This document shows, piece by piece, positions 1-8,136 of a stretch of DNA of 64,000 nt. How positions within the stretch are numbered: position 1 is the stretch's first letter; each line of letters starts with the position of its first letter. The notes beneath the pieces are model-generated. The model was not told the DNA's origin. It saw only the letters and a program-made list of their open reading frames with translations, and made no database searches. The position numbers and the translations under genes were made by a program. Source of the DNA: Nitrospira sp. (GTDB lineage: Bacteria; Nitrospirota; Nitrospiria; Nitrospirales; Nitrospiraceae); contig CP126122.1 of assembly GCA_030123565.1 (NCBI GenBank), forward strand, positions 3,300,800 to 3,364,799, given 5' to 3'.

Positions 1-819
1 GAGGGTCCCGTTCGATACTACGACCACCCTCAAGGTCTGGTGCTCGCGGACGGATTCTGGGCACAGGCCGGTTCGGACGTCACCGTCACCATCAATCAGA
101 CGCCGGGCTTCTATCTCGACAAGAGCCCGCTCGATACCAAGGACCAACAGTACACGTCGAATGAAGGCCGCACCTTCGTCGTGGCAGGCTGTGTGCCCCA
201 TAAACTGGTGGTCAAATTCATCGGATCGCACTGGGTGGCCTGCAATGATCTCGATGAGGCGACGGACAGGGTCGTGGAAAGCAAATTCATCTCCTGTCTC
301 GATCTATTCAAGAACGGGGTTGTCTCGGGGGCCTCCATCAAGGAGATCAACAATAGGACATGGGAATCGTTCCGATTCTCCTGCCGCGACCTGGCTGGAG
401 ACGGGCATATGGTCTCACCGCCTCAAAAATCGGACTTCCTGTTCAATTTCGAAAGGGAAGGAAAACTTTACGAGACGACGGTCCCGAGCGACCACCTGTC
501 GTTCGGGATTCTGGAAATGTACAACCAGCTCCAACTCATGCCGCGGGAGAATCTGTTGCAGATCGCGATCGAGCACGCGAGCGCGACGGCCATTCACGAC
601 GCCGGAGAAAAGGGTCGTCGGGTCGATGACTTCAACTTCAGCGACAAGGTACCGAAGGCGTTCGGGTTGGGTGGATTGATCGGCACCAGCCATTGGCAAT
701 GTCCTCCCGGCATGGTCGCGACCGGCGCGGCCATCGGACATGTTCCAGACAAAAAGGGCAAGGACACGAGGCCGGTGTATATCCTGGTGGAATGCCGGAA
801 ACTCCTGCACAACCCCTGA
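1..819 (+). CDS. Conserved protein of unknown function, 5' end outside the window
   Basis: The reading frame is open from the first base, so the gene begins upstream of the window; 272 residues are visible. A GTG at position 40 could serve as a start, but the frame before it (GPVRYYDHPQGL) reads like ordinary protein. No family was recognised. The C-terminus contains three Cys-bearing stretches (VAGCVPHK, WQCPPGMVATG, VECRKLL), which would suit an exported, disulfide-bonded protein, although the signal peptide would lie outside the window. It ends 13 bases before a good ribosome binding site (aaggagg), but no long gene follows. Function unknown. Confidence 0.75.
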   Translation, partial: EGPVRYYDHPQGLVLADGFWAQAGSDVTVTINQTPGFYLDKSPLDTKDQQYTSNEGRTFVVAGCVPHKLVVKFIGSHWVACNDLDEATDRVVESKFISCLDLFKNGVVSGASIKEINNRTWESFRFSCRDLAGDGHMVSPPQKSDFLFNFEREGKLYETTVPSDHLSFGILEMYNQLQLMPRENLLQIAIEHASATAIHDAGEKGRRVDDFNFSDKVPKAFGLGGLIGTSHWQCPPGMVATGAAIGHVPDKKGKDTRPVYILVECRKLLHNP

Positions 820-856
820 AGGAGGAACGTCCCGTGAATCCTTTCGTCCTCCCACC

Positions 857-991
857 ATGAAATGCACCTTTCACAAGAACCTGTGCGGCAACATCGTCCT
901 GGAACAGGGGTGCGGTAGATTTCCGCAACACCTGCATCTGGTCCTGGCGCAAATGTCTACAGCAACGGTTGCCGGACAGCCAGCGAAATGA
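857..991 (+). CDS. Possible 44-residue Cys-containing ORF in an otherwise empty 412-base gap
   Basis: The gap 820-1231 contains a strong ribosome binding site (aaggagg at about 821) placed eight bases before a GTG whose frame stops after eight codons with TGA. An ATG overlapping that TGA (ATGA) opens this 44-codon frame. The other forward frames also read like pieces of a Cys-rich protein (VDFRNTCIWSW, GANVYSNGC), so the region may be a frameshifted small gene rather than this exact ORF. No homolog recognised; low confidence. Confidence 0.2.
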   Translation: MKCTFHKNLCGNIVLEQGCGRFPQHLHLVLAQMSTATVAGQPAK

Positions 992-1231
992 TTGCGCCAT
1001 CGACAGGGTTCAGGGGTCATAGCGGAGCGCTCCCCTCACGACCTCCATTCTTTTCCAGCGGTTCCCTCACGGTCTCGCCTCCAGTCTCCCGCCGTCTCCC
1101 TGCCCACCAGGCCTCCAGAGAGCGAGAGGGCATTGGCACCGGGATTGCTCCTATCTGATACAGACCAGGCTGCGAATGAGGCGGATTGTCCTGATGCGTC
1201 ACCCTTGTGGAGGCCGAGGAAGGAGGGCCCT

Positions 1232-1669
1232 ATGAGAGCCACAGAATTTTTCGTGCACGCCTGTGACCCCAAGACATTGGTCGTGCGCCAGATCATGGAG
1301 GATGCCGTCGTCAAGGTCAGCCCGACGTCAAGCGCGATGGCCGTCGCCGAACTCTTGAGCGAGCACAACTTCGGGAGCCTGCCGGTGGTCGGGGCGGACG
1401 GAACGTTGCAGGGGCTGGTGACGGAATTCGACCTCCTGAAGGCCGTCGAGCAGGACAAGGATCTCCGAAAGGTATCGGTGTCGGAGATCATGACGCGCGA
1501 CGTGGTCACCGCCACGGAAGAGATGCCGCTGATGAGCCTGATCCACTTGTTACAGGAGCGACATCTCATTCGTGTCCCAGTTGTAAAGGACCACAAACTC
1601 GTCGGCGTGGTCGCACGACGCGATGTCGTGTTCGGATATGTAAAGGCTCGAGCGACCTATTGGCCGTAG
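1232..1669 (+). CDS. CBS-domain pair protein
   Basis: This 145-residue protein consists almost entirely of two CBS motifs forming one Bateman module. The first is around residues 15-75 (VRQIMEDAVVKVSPTSSAM, then LPVVGADGTLQGLVTEFDLL). The second is around 80-140 (VSEIMTRDVVTATEEMP, then IRVPVVKDHKLVGVVARRDV). Such modules bind adenine nucleotides and usually regulate a partner; no catalytic domain is attached, so this is a stand-alone sensor. The start is set by AAGGAGG just upstream of the ATG. It converges with the next gene, and no operon partner is evident. Confidence 0.9.
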   Translation: MRATEFFVHACDPKTLVVRQIMEDAVVKVSPTSSAMAVAELLSEHNFGSLPVVGADGTLQGLVTEFDLLKAVEQDKDLRKVSVSEIMTRDVVTATEEMPLMSLIHLLQERHLIRVPVVKDHKLVGVVARRDVVFGYVKARATYWP

Positions 1670-1723
1670 GTGTGGGTGTGACGGCAGTTCTCCCGTCGCG
1701 GGTACGGGGAGAGACGCGAGAGT

Positions 1724-1918
1724 CTACTGCACAGAAGAAGGTGTGTGGTCGACGATGACTTCGCCGCATTCCAAACAACGAACCTTGCCGGTCTCTTTTC
1801 CATTGTCTGTGAGGATGCGATCGACGAGTCGCTTATGGCGACAGGTGGGAGAAGAGGACGGAGGGGTTGGTGTCGGATCGAGCTGTGGAGTCTGCATCGC
1901 AACCTCCATTGTTGGCAT
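1724..1918 (-). CDS. Small zinc-ribbon-like protein
   Basis: A 64-residue protein with a Pro/Thr-rich N-terminal third and a C-terminal CRH...CLEC pair (TCRHKR, then VRCLECGEVIVDH) that could hold a zinc ion. It resembles many short zinc-ribbon proteins of unknown role; another in this window lies at 14546-14764. The composition favours a real gene, but no ribosome binding site decides the start. Convergent with the CBS gene. Function unknown. Confidence 0.45.
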   Translation of the reverse strand: MPTMEVAMQTPQLDPTPTPPSSSPTCRHKRLVDRILTDNGKETGKVRCLECGEVIVDHTPSSVQ

Positions 1919-2113
1919 TCAGCCTATCGTGACCCGGCTCAGTATGCCGCGGCATCATAGCAGAACAGTGTAGGTGTTTCCATGGGGAAAGGATTGAAAC
2001 GTTGCTTGTGGCTGATATCCACAAGAGAGGGTAGGCGGCTGGATTGCGACCTCAATATATGGACGATCACCTCCCTATGGAACTAGCGTCCTGCACCAGC
2101 GCAGCCCTGTCGA

Positions 2114-2764
2114 TCAAGCAGACCGGGCAGTGAGAGGTTTGTGCGTGGAGAGAACCAGAGTGCAGGCCATCGTGAAGATGGATCCGATGAAGGCAGCCGC
2201 CATATCCTTCTGCGCATCCCACTCGTCTCCCTGAGTCCCCAGGTACATGTTTCCCAATTCAGGACTGACGATCATGGCGACGATCGCTTCAATCACCTCG
2301 AAAAACCCGCTCTGGGCCAGGACGGCACTCACGGGCAGATAGTAGGACCACAGCCCTCGCACACCAGCCAAGCGCACGAGCAATTCACGCAGGGGATACA
2401 CCAACAACGCACCGTAGGCAAAATGCGCGATCCGATCGAACGGATTTCTGCTCAACACCAATGCATCCTTGAGCCAGAAACCGAACGGAACTTCCGCATA
2501 GGTGTAGTGAGCACCGATCGCATGGAGCATCAGAAATAACGCAATCAGGCAATAGGAGGTGGCGGAAAAGGCAAATCGCCGGTAGGTCAGGGCCAGGACC
2601 GCAACAAACGCCAGCGCAAGCAGATTTTCCAGCAGCCAGTCTCGACGATCCACCGGCGCAATCGCCAACCAGGTCCAGAGCAGCCCGTACGACAGCAGCA
2701 GCCCCAGCACCAGGCGCCGGCTTCCCCGCCGCGCCTCGCTCCCATCCACGATTGCCGTTCTCAT
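2114..2764 (-). CDS. YjdF/DUF2238-family membrane protein, copy 2
   Basis: A 216-residue integral membrane protein with about six hydrophobic segments. It carries signatures shared with the gene directly upstream: GAHYTYAEVPFGFW, RNPFDRIAHFAYGALL, YLGTQGDEWDAQKDMAAAF. These fit the DUF2238 (YjdF-like) family, whose role is not established. The ATG at 2764 was chosen because it follows the upstream stop by one base and gives a length matching the paralog (214); a longer start would run into that gene. Translational coupling is likely. The two genes appear to be a tandem duplication that has since diverged. Confidence 0.85.
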   Translation of the reverse strand: MRTAIVDGSEARRGSRRLVLGLLLSYGLLWTWLAIAPVDRRDWLLENLLALAFVAVLALTYRRFAFSATSYCLIALFLMLHAIGAHYTYAEVPFGFWLKDALVLSRNPFDRIAHFAYGALLVYPLRELLVRLAGVRGLWSYYLPVSAVLAQSGFFEVIEAIVAMIVSPELGNMYLGTQGDEWDAQKDMAAAFIGSIFTMACTLVLSTHKPLTARSA

Positions 2765-2765
2765 G

Positions 2766-3410
2766 TCAGGAGGATTCTGAAGCGACGCCCTGCGGTTGGA
2801 GCGCAGGTTGAGTGACACGCAGAGTGCGCGCGACCATGAGCAACGTCACACAGAACAGTGCGCCATAAAACGCCGCGGCAATGTCTTTCTGGGCATCCCA
2901 GACATCCCCCTGAGAACCTAAATAGGTGATGCCCAACTCCGGGTGAAGGGCGCTCGCCACCCATGACTCGATGATTTCCCAGAGCCCGCTCAGGCCAAGG
3001 ACGGTCATGACGGGAAGATAGTAGAGCAGCCATCCTCGCACGCCCGCGCTCAACCGAAACAATTCTTCCATGGGATAGGCCAGCAGGAACCCGAAGCTGA
3101 AATGCACGATTCGGTCGAAGTGATTACGACCGAGATGCAGCGCCTGATCCATCCACACACCGACCGGCACCTGCGCGTAGGTGTAGTGGACACCGACGGT
3201 ATGCAGCGTCAGAAACAGGGTAATGAGAACATAGGAGGCATGGGACAACGGAAGAACCCGATGGGTGGCGACCAGCAGGACGACAAAGACGGCCGGCAAA
3301 ATACTTGCGATCAGCCAGAACTGAGGATCGACCGGAGCCTGCGCCATCCACACCGATATAACCACATACCACAAGAGTAATCCGATCGAAACCAGCTTGT
3401 TGCGACTCAC
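2766..3410 (-). CDS. YjdF/DUF2238-family membrane protein, copy 1
   Basis: A 214-residue polytopic membrane protein of the DUF2238/YjdF type and first gene of a two-gene tandem pair. The conserved blocks GVHYTYAQVPVGVWMD, RNHFDRIVHFSFGFL, GLWEIIESWVA and YLGSQGDVWDAQKDIAAAF align with its downstream neighbour. The His/Tyr/Asp-rich loops (HYTY, HFDRIVHF) could form a metal or heme site, but that is inference. A ribosome binding site AGGAGAG lies shortly before the ATG. The upstream intergenic region (3411-3634) contains no convincing gene. Confidence 0.87.
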   Translation of the reverse strand: MSRNKLVSIGLLLWYVVISVWMAQAPVDPQFWLIASILPAVFVVLLVATHRVLPLSHASYVLITLFLTLHTVGVHYTYAQVPVGVWMDQALHLGRNHFDRIVHFSFGFLLAYPMEELFRLSAGVRGWLLYYLPVMTVLGLSGLWEIIESWVASALHPELGITYLGSQGDVWDAQKDIAAAFYGALFCVTLLMVARTLRVTQPALQPQGVASESS

Positions 3411-3634
3411 GTCATCTCTCCTTGTATTGATGTGACAGGGCGGGATGCCGCCACAGGAGTGGCGCGGGACATTTATTTACTCTACTGGATGGCGAACGTC
3501 GCTGCAACCAGCCGGCCTGGTATCTCATCCCCTTCACAACCTCACATCGTGTCGCAGCAGGAACGAGGCCGATCAGCAAAGTCATCCGCTGCCAAGCCAG
3601 GTGAGGAGGAAGGCCCCAAAGGAATAGGGCGTGA

Positions 3635-3844
3635 TGCCGCAAAACGCCTCGCTCGCTGCCTCCTGACGGCAGTGAGAGCGCGCGAGGCGCGATTCCGATC
3701 GTGAAGGTCTTTCACCCTGAAGCCAAGGTCACACACGAGGCGGCGATCGGCAGTGTCGACAAGAAAGAACTGGAAACCTTGATGGCGCGGGGACTCAGTC
3801 CAGAGCAGGCGGTCGAACTGATCGTGAGCGGGATTCTGCGCTAG
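3635..3844 (+). pseudogene. SufB/SufD C-terminal fragment
   Basis: The open stretch after the TGA at 3632 reads as the terminal segment of a SufB/SufD iron-sulfur scaffold: IPIVKVFHPEAKVTHEAAIG, KKELETLMARGLSPEQAVE, LIVSGILR. In full SufB/SufD proteins (about 430-480 residues) this motif follows the beta-helix core, which is missing here. The nearest start is GTG at 3701, which would give a 47-residue peptide. No other suf gene is near. It is most likely the remnant of a deleted gene, though a stand-alone small protein cannot be excluded. Confidence 0.55.
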
Positions 3845-3851
3845 GCTGGGT

Positions 3852-4742
3852 TCACTCCGACGAGAAGACCCCTCTGCCGTCCGCTGCAGCGATACGCACG
3901 ATTGCATGGCACGGGGCACATCGGCAGGCGACCTCGGAAAGCGCTGCACACCCCGCGCCCTCTTCCTTTACCAGCCCGAGAAACCTCCGAAAATTTTCCA
4001 GAAAAATCCGCTCGTCGGCTTCCGAGCGTATGAACGGGCCGCCCCCTCCCATGAGAGCAGACGAATGGAACACGAGATTCAGGACCCCATAACCCTGATT
4101 CCTCATCTGTCGCACAAGCTGAATCATCCTCGCCGGAGTTTCCATCTCCGGAGAGAGCCACACCTTTCGCAGCACGCGCAATCTCGAGAGCAGCCCCCCG
4201 AGCTTGAGCCCTCGAAGCGAACCACTTCTCAGCCTTTGCGACAACTTCGCACAGGCCTGAAACTCGCCGTAGAGGTAGCCGATGCTGACCGGAATCTCAG
4301 CAAGAGCGCCCGTCGGACTCCGGTCAGTGGAAGAGTCCTGCGTGAACATGTAGGGTTGAGGGGAGACATACGAAAAGTCTGGGCCAGACTCCTGTGCCCA
4401 GGATGTATACGGCGTAACAGACGTGTCAATACGATAGCCGAGCCGAAGGATGTTGCTGGCAACTTCCGCATCGAATCCCCAACGTCCGCTTCGAAACGCG
4501 ATGGGAGTCATGTCGAAACGGTTCTGAATGGCTTCGTGCAACCGTTGTAACTTCTCGAACTGCAAGGTCTTCGGCAAGTTGCAGAGCATGCTGTTGTGCT
4601 TATTCAAACTCTCCTCATAAGGCGGGGTATTCCACGGATGACAATGCATCCCGATTTCACAGCCGCCTCCCATCGTCACACCTATGCTTTTGGAGTCGAA
4701 AACATAATGGTTCCATTGAAATAGTGCGCTCGACTTGAAACC
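3852..4742 (-). pseudogene. Polysaccharide deacetylase family protein, N-terminally truncated
   Basis: The frame is open from 4742 (just after a TGA) with a possible GTG start at 4679. It carries the second half of a NodB-type deacetylase: the metal-binding histidine motif GCEIGMHCHPWNTPP, the MTPIAFRSGRWGFD block and a late VFHSSAL histidine motif. The essential first motif with the catalytic Asp (TFDD or TVDVE type), which should lie about 60-80 residues upstream, is absent, and the residues before GGCEIG do not resemble the family. I infer a 5' deletion that has inactivated the gene. The C-terminal tail (CRCAPC) also looks atypical. Confidence 0.6.
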
Positions 4743-4897
4743 TCAAACAGGAGCGGCTCCTGAAAACGACTTCTCGTCAAAACCCGGCGCTTGCTCTTGG
4801 CTTGTTCGCGATGAACGGATGCGCCCTTGCATCTCCGTCTTGTTGAGGGCTCTCGGAGCAGGATTTCGTCGCCTCATGTCCACAGGAGTGGGCGCAC

Positions 4898-5299
4898 TCA
4901 CGATTCTCTTGGAGCCGACCGGCGTTGCGACTCTTCCAACGCCGCCGTGACCGCTGCTTTCTTGCGTAAACGCCCGCCTGCCGCCACCGTCCGTTCCAAC
5001 GCTTCCGACGACCGTGGGTTTCTGGAAGTTCCGGCCTCCCGCTGCGATTCCTCCATCGCCTGAGTGATGGTCTCTTTCTTGCGCCGAATCTTTGCCGCTT
5101 CGACGGTTCGAGCCAGTGCAGCGGAGATCCCCGATACGCGCTCGGGCGTTCCTTTCCGTTGCGAGGTCTCCAGTGCAGCGGTAATGGCATCCTTCTTCTG
5201 TTGACGCCTCACCGTCAAGGCTTGGCGAGTCAATGGGTTGGAGGACGTTTCATTCTTCTTCTCCCTGCCGACCTTTGACGCTCTTTTTTCCACTTTCAT
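4898..5299 (-). CDS. Basic helical protein with three tandem ~36-residue repeats
   Basis: A 133-residue, very basic protein predicted to be entirely helical. After a Lys-rich N-terminus it has three imperfect repeats (about residues 24-59, 60-98, 99-133), each carrying a core like RKKxxITxAxEESQR: RRQQKKDAITAALETSQR, RRKKETITQAMEESQR, RLRKKAAVTAALEESQRR. The start at 5299 is decided by AAAGGAG directly upstream; that Shine-Dalgarno would otherwise be coding. There is no signal peptide or membrane segment. The charge pattern suggests nucleic-acid binding, but no family was recognised. Confidence 0.7.
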   Translation of the reverse strand: MKVEKRASKVGREKKNETSSNPLTRQALTVRRQQKKDAITAALETSQRKGTPERVSGISAALARTVEAAKIRRKKETITQAMEESQREAGTSRNPRSSEALERTVAAGGRLRKKAAVTAALEESQRRSAPRES

Positions 5300-5529
5300 G
5301 ACGCTCTCCTTTCTGGCACTGATTGAGTTGTCCGTCTTCAAGGCGGACGCCTTCGGGCCGATGCCGAGATTGCATCGATATCATGCCTCGTGGTGGCATC
5401 ATTATAGCAAGGTATCCAGTGGACAGCGGTCGATGAATTCCAGGTATCTGCGACGGCATTGTGTTGTGGAGCTCCGTCGCGGCATACTGAGTGCACGCTG
5501 ATCCCTACCTCTATCGAGGAGACCGTCCC

Positions 5530-5967
5530 ATGTTCGCACGAGGCCTCTTCCCTGGACTGGTCCTAGCCGCCCTCTTCCCCACAGTCTCCGAGGGCAACGC
5601 AACCGAACGGAGCGCCAAACACTCTCCGACCAAAGGCGATGCGGCGCAGGGGAAGACACTCTTCAACGGCAAGGGGATTTGCCACTACTGCCATGGCTTC
5701 GACGGGGTGATCGACCGGAAACCCCAGCTCAATCCGGATACCCAGGCTGTCGTCGCACGGCTGGCCGCTCATGCGCCGGATCTGCGCAATCGGGCGATCT
5801 TGAAACTGAAGGATGACAAGGCCCGGTTTCGCACGATACGCGAAGGCCATCCCGGAAGCGGAATGCTCCCGGACACCACGCTGAGCGACCAGGACATCAC
5901 GGATATCCTCGCCTACCTCGCCGCCCTTCGCCGGAATGCACCGGCCCCCGGCCCCAATCCTTACTGA
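5530..5967 (+). CDS. Monoheme cytochrome c, periplasmic
   Basis: A 145-residue class I c-type cytochrome. It has an N-terminal signal peptide (FARGLFPGLVLAALFP), one heme-attachment motif ICHYCHGFDG near residue 50, and a probable axial Met in HPGSGMLPDTTLSD followed by the usual C-terminal helix ITDILAYLAAL. It should act as a soluble periplasmic electron carrier. The ATG at 5530 was preferred to an earlier in-frame one because the signal sequence starts there. It stands alone between a minus-strand gene and a 350-base gap. Confidence 0.88.
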   Translation: MFARGLFPGLVLAALFPTVSEGNATERSAKHSPTKGDAAQGKTLFNGKGICHYCHGFDGVIDRKPQLNPDTQAVVARLAAHAPDLRNRAILKLKDDKARFRTIREGHPGSGMLPDTTLSDQDITDILAYLAALRRNAPAPGPNPY

Positions 5968-6318
5968 TTGCTTTTTCAATCGACTCTCGTCACCCACTCA
6001 CCCTCCTCTCTTGTCGACCTCCGACTTTCACCGCGAACACCGCATGAAACCAATGAGTCGTCCATTTCTGATTCACATCAACGAATCGCGAAAACAGGCG
6101 ACATTTCTGATCAAGCCCTGACATTTTTTTGGCCTACTTGCTACAGGTGCGATTCCGCACCGCTTATCATTTCAGGCACTTAGGCAGCGACATTCCCTCC
6201 AAACCTTCTCCCGCACTGGCACTCCGATTGCAGATCTCACTGATATGGCAAGGGACATCAAACAGAAAGTCTCGAACCATAAATAGTAACACTTAGTATC
6301 CAATAAGGAGCTGCGCAC
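5968..6318. other. Intergenic region with promoter
   Basis: No gene is supported in this 351-base gap. It is more AT-rich than its surroundings in the middle (cgacatttctgatcaag, cattttttt) and contains the sigma-54-like promoter listed separately. Nothing else was recognised. Confidence 0.5.
6216..6232 (+). promoter_or_regulatory. Candidate sigma-54 (RpoN) promoter
   Basis: The sequence CTGGCACTCCGATTGCA matches the -24/-12 consensus TGGCAC-N5-TTGCA at every conserved position: GG at 6218-6219, GC at 6230-6231, 10 bases between. Transcription would begin near 6243, giving a leader of about 75 bases before the small Cys protein at 6319 and the cupredoxin after it. Binding of RpoN and an enhancer-binding protein is inference. 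Confidence 0.6.
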
Positions 6319-6603
6319 ATGGATATCGTGGGAATCGGAATCGTGACGACATTTTTCTCCATGCTCGCCGTCAGCGTGTTCGGCGTGCAATCTCAGAAAC
6401 CGCCCTCTACCAATGCGAACATGCGCTGCCCCGCATCCGGGGAAGCCGCACAACTCAGCATGGGCTGGGACAACACCAAGCGGAGTCTGGTCGTGGAAAC
6501 ATGCGCCGCCCATCACTTCAATGATGGTACGTGCGGGCAGAGCTGCCTGCTCACCCTGAACAAAACGCAACCTGCCATCGCGCCAAGCACCGTCATCGGA
6601 TAG
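6319..6603 (+). CDS. Small exported or membrane-anchored Cys-rich protein
   Basis: This 94-residue protein begins with a hydrophobic segment (GIGIVTTFFSMLAVSVFGV) that could be a signal anchor. It is followed by a short domain with four Cys and a His pair (MRCPASGEAAQL, VETCAAHHFNDGTCGQSCLL), which may bind a metal or form disulfides. AAGGAG precedes the ATG. It lies 31 bases upstream of a cupredoxin gene and behind a sigma-54-like promoter, so the two are probably co-expressed, and a role in copper or redox handling is possible. Family not recognised. Confidence 0.7.
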   Translation: MDIVGIGIVTTFFSMLAVSVFGVQSQKPPSTNANMRCPASGEAAQLSMGWDNTKRSLVVETCAAHHFNDGTCGQSCLLTLNKTQPAIAPSTVIG

Positions 6604-6634
6604 TCGAACTCGAAAACAAAGGAACGGTATCACC

Positions 6635-7054
6635 ATGATGCGTTTATTGGTTTGTGTTCTCGCAACCCTGTTGTTCGTCACCGCTCAACGAGTGGAGTCT
6701 CAGGCAACTGACCGGCTGACCATCACCATGAAAGTGACCGCCCAAGGGCTGACTGTGTCGGGGATTGCGATGCAAGACAGGCGAATGACCATCCCGCGTG
6801 GAACCCCCGTTCGGCTCGTCCTCGAATATGCGGACACCAATCGGAATGCACACAAGTTCACGTTGACGGCCAGAAACACCGAAATGACCTCGCCGGCCAT
6901 TGACGGCGAGACTCGCAAGACGGCGACGATTGATTTTACGGCGGGAGACCGAGGACAAGAGTTCTACCGATTGTCGTGCGAACTTCCCTGCATTGCAATG
7001 GACCAACTGGTTGACTACATCATCATGGTAGGCCCACCCCGCGTCGCAGCCTAA
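6635..7054 (+). CDS. Secreted cupredoxin-like protein
   Basis: A 139-residue exported protein: signal peptide (LLVCVLATLLFVTA) and then a single beta-rich domain. It has a plastocyanin-like layout, with a potential His ligand in RNAHKFTLTA and a C-terminal CELPCIAMDQ loop where Cys and Met ligands would sit. The loop has two Cys and no obvious second His, so it is not a canonical type-1 site; a CuA-like or structural variant is possible. It follows the small Cys protein and probably shares its transcript. Confidence 0.75.
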   Translation: MMRLLVCVLATLLFVTAQRVESQATDRLTITMKVTAQGLTVSGIAMQDRRMTIPRGTPVRLVLEYADTNRNAHKFTLTARNTEMTSPAIDGETRKTATIDFTAGDRGQEFYRLSCELPCIAMDQLVDYIIMVGPPRVAA

Positions 7055-7127
7055 AAAAGTCCTCGATTCACCACCAAGCCGTTCGAATGCGACTTCAGCC
7101 GAGCGGATGGCTGAGCGTCCCTCACTT

Positions 7128-8117
7128 TCAGCGTATGACGATCGTGCCGAGGCCGTCGCGAAACACAATCGGTGTGCCGAGGACGGCGCACTTGGCCTGC
7201 ATGGTCCTCTGAAGAAACCAGACGTCCTGGTCACGGGCGAGCCTCACCCGGCAATTCTCAATCCGAACAGGCTGGAGCAGAATATGCGCGATGCGTCCTC
7301 GCTCCAAGTCAAGGACAAACAGGAACGACAGATCGTTGCGCTCGTCCTCATCCACCAGGTAGTCGTCGATGAAATCACCGCTCGAATAAAGAATGGCCTT
7401 GCCGCGATAGAGCTCGATGCCCTGGGGGGTATGATTGGAATGGCCCCAATAGAAATCGGCCCCGAGATCGAGCAACTCATGGGCCAACGCCCGCATCTCG
7501 GCTGAGGGAGTTCCCCAATTGGATCCGACGTGCGCGCTGACCAGGAGGAGGTCGGCCCGACTCCGAGCCGCCTTCATTGCCTCCGTCACTTTCGTTCGAT
7601 AGGGCTCCTTGAGCCCCCGACGGTCATAGGCCACGTAAACGACTCCCGGCTTTGTATCAGCGGCTTCCCACTCCGGCTCGTTATCGGTCAACGCCAGCAC
7701 CGCAACCTCGCCGCCTGCGACTTGAAGGAACACCGGCGCCGTCGCCGCCGCCAGATTCCGGCCGGCCCCGGCATGTTTGATGCCGGCCTCATCGAGCAAC
7801 CCGAGGCAGTCGAGCAAAGCCTCCGTCCCGTAATCAAGGACATGGTTATTGGCCAAGGTCACCGCGTCGATGCTCGCCGCCCGAAGAAACTCGATCGCTC
7901 TCGGATGGGCCCGAAAATGAAACGCTTTCGAGCGGGGACGCCACTCTCGACCGCGCGTACTGATCACGCATTCCAGGTTGACGAGTCGCAGATCTGCTGC
8001 AAGCAGAATCGGAAGCACGTCGCCCCAGACGGCCTCGGGCCGGACGGCCAGCTGCCGGATCACCTCTTGGTCCACCAACCGGCCCAGCATCACATCGCCG
8101 GTCAATGCGATCTCCAT
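7128..8117 (-). CDS. CapA/PgsA-like metallophosphoesterase family protein
   Basis: A 329-residue protein of the poly-gamma-glutamate capsule CapA family (calcineurin-like fold). It opens with ALTGDVMLGRLVD, followed by DLRLVNLECVIS, VTLANNHVLDYG, LVSAHVGSNWG and FYWGHSNHTPQGIELYRG, which are the metal-binding blocks in order. No signal peptide or membrane anchor is present, unlike many CapA proteins, so it may be cytoplasmic. An in-frame GTG at 8126 is an alternative start. It sits 19 bases downstream of a PH-domain membrane protein; substrate unknown. Confidence 0.88.
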   Translation of the reverse strand: MEIALTGDVMLGRLVDQEVIRQLAVRPEAVWGDVLPILLAADLRLVNLECVISTRGREWRPRSKAFHFRAHPRAIEFLRAASIDAVTLANNHVLDYGTEALLDCLGLLDEAGIKHAGAGRNLAAATAPVFLQVAGGEVAVLALTDNEPEWEAADTKPGVVYVAYDRRGLKEPYRTKVTEAMKAARSRADLLLVSAHVGSNWGTPSAEMRALAHELLDLGADFYWGHSNHTPQGIELYRGKAILYSSGDFIDDYLVDEDERNDLSFLFVLDLERGRIAHILLQPVRIENCRVRLARDQDVWFLQRTMQAKCAVLGTPIVFRDGLGTIVIR

Positions 8118-8136
8118 AGGTCTCACCGACCATCCC

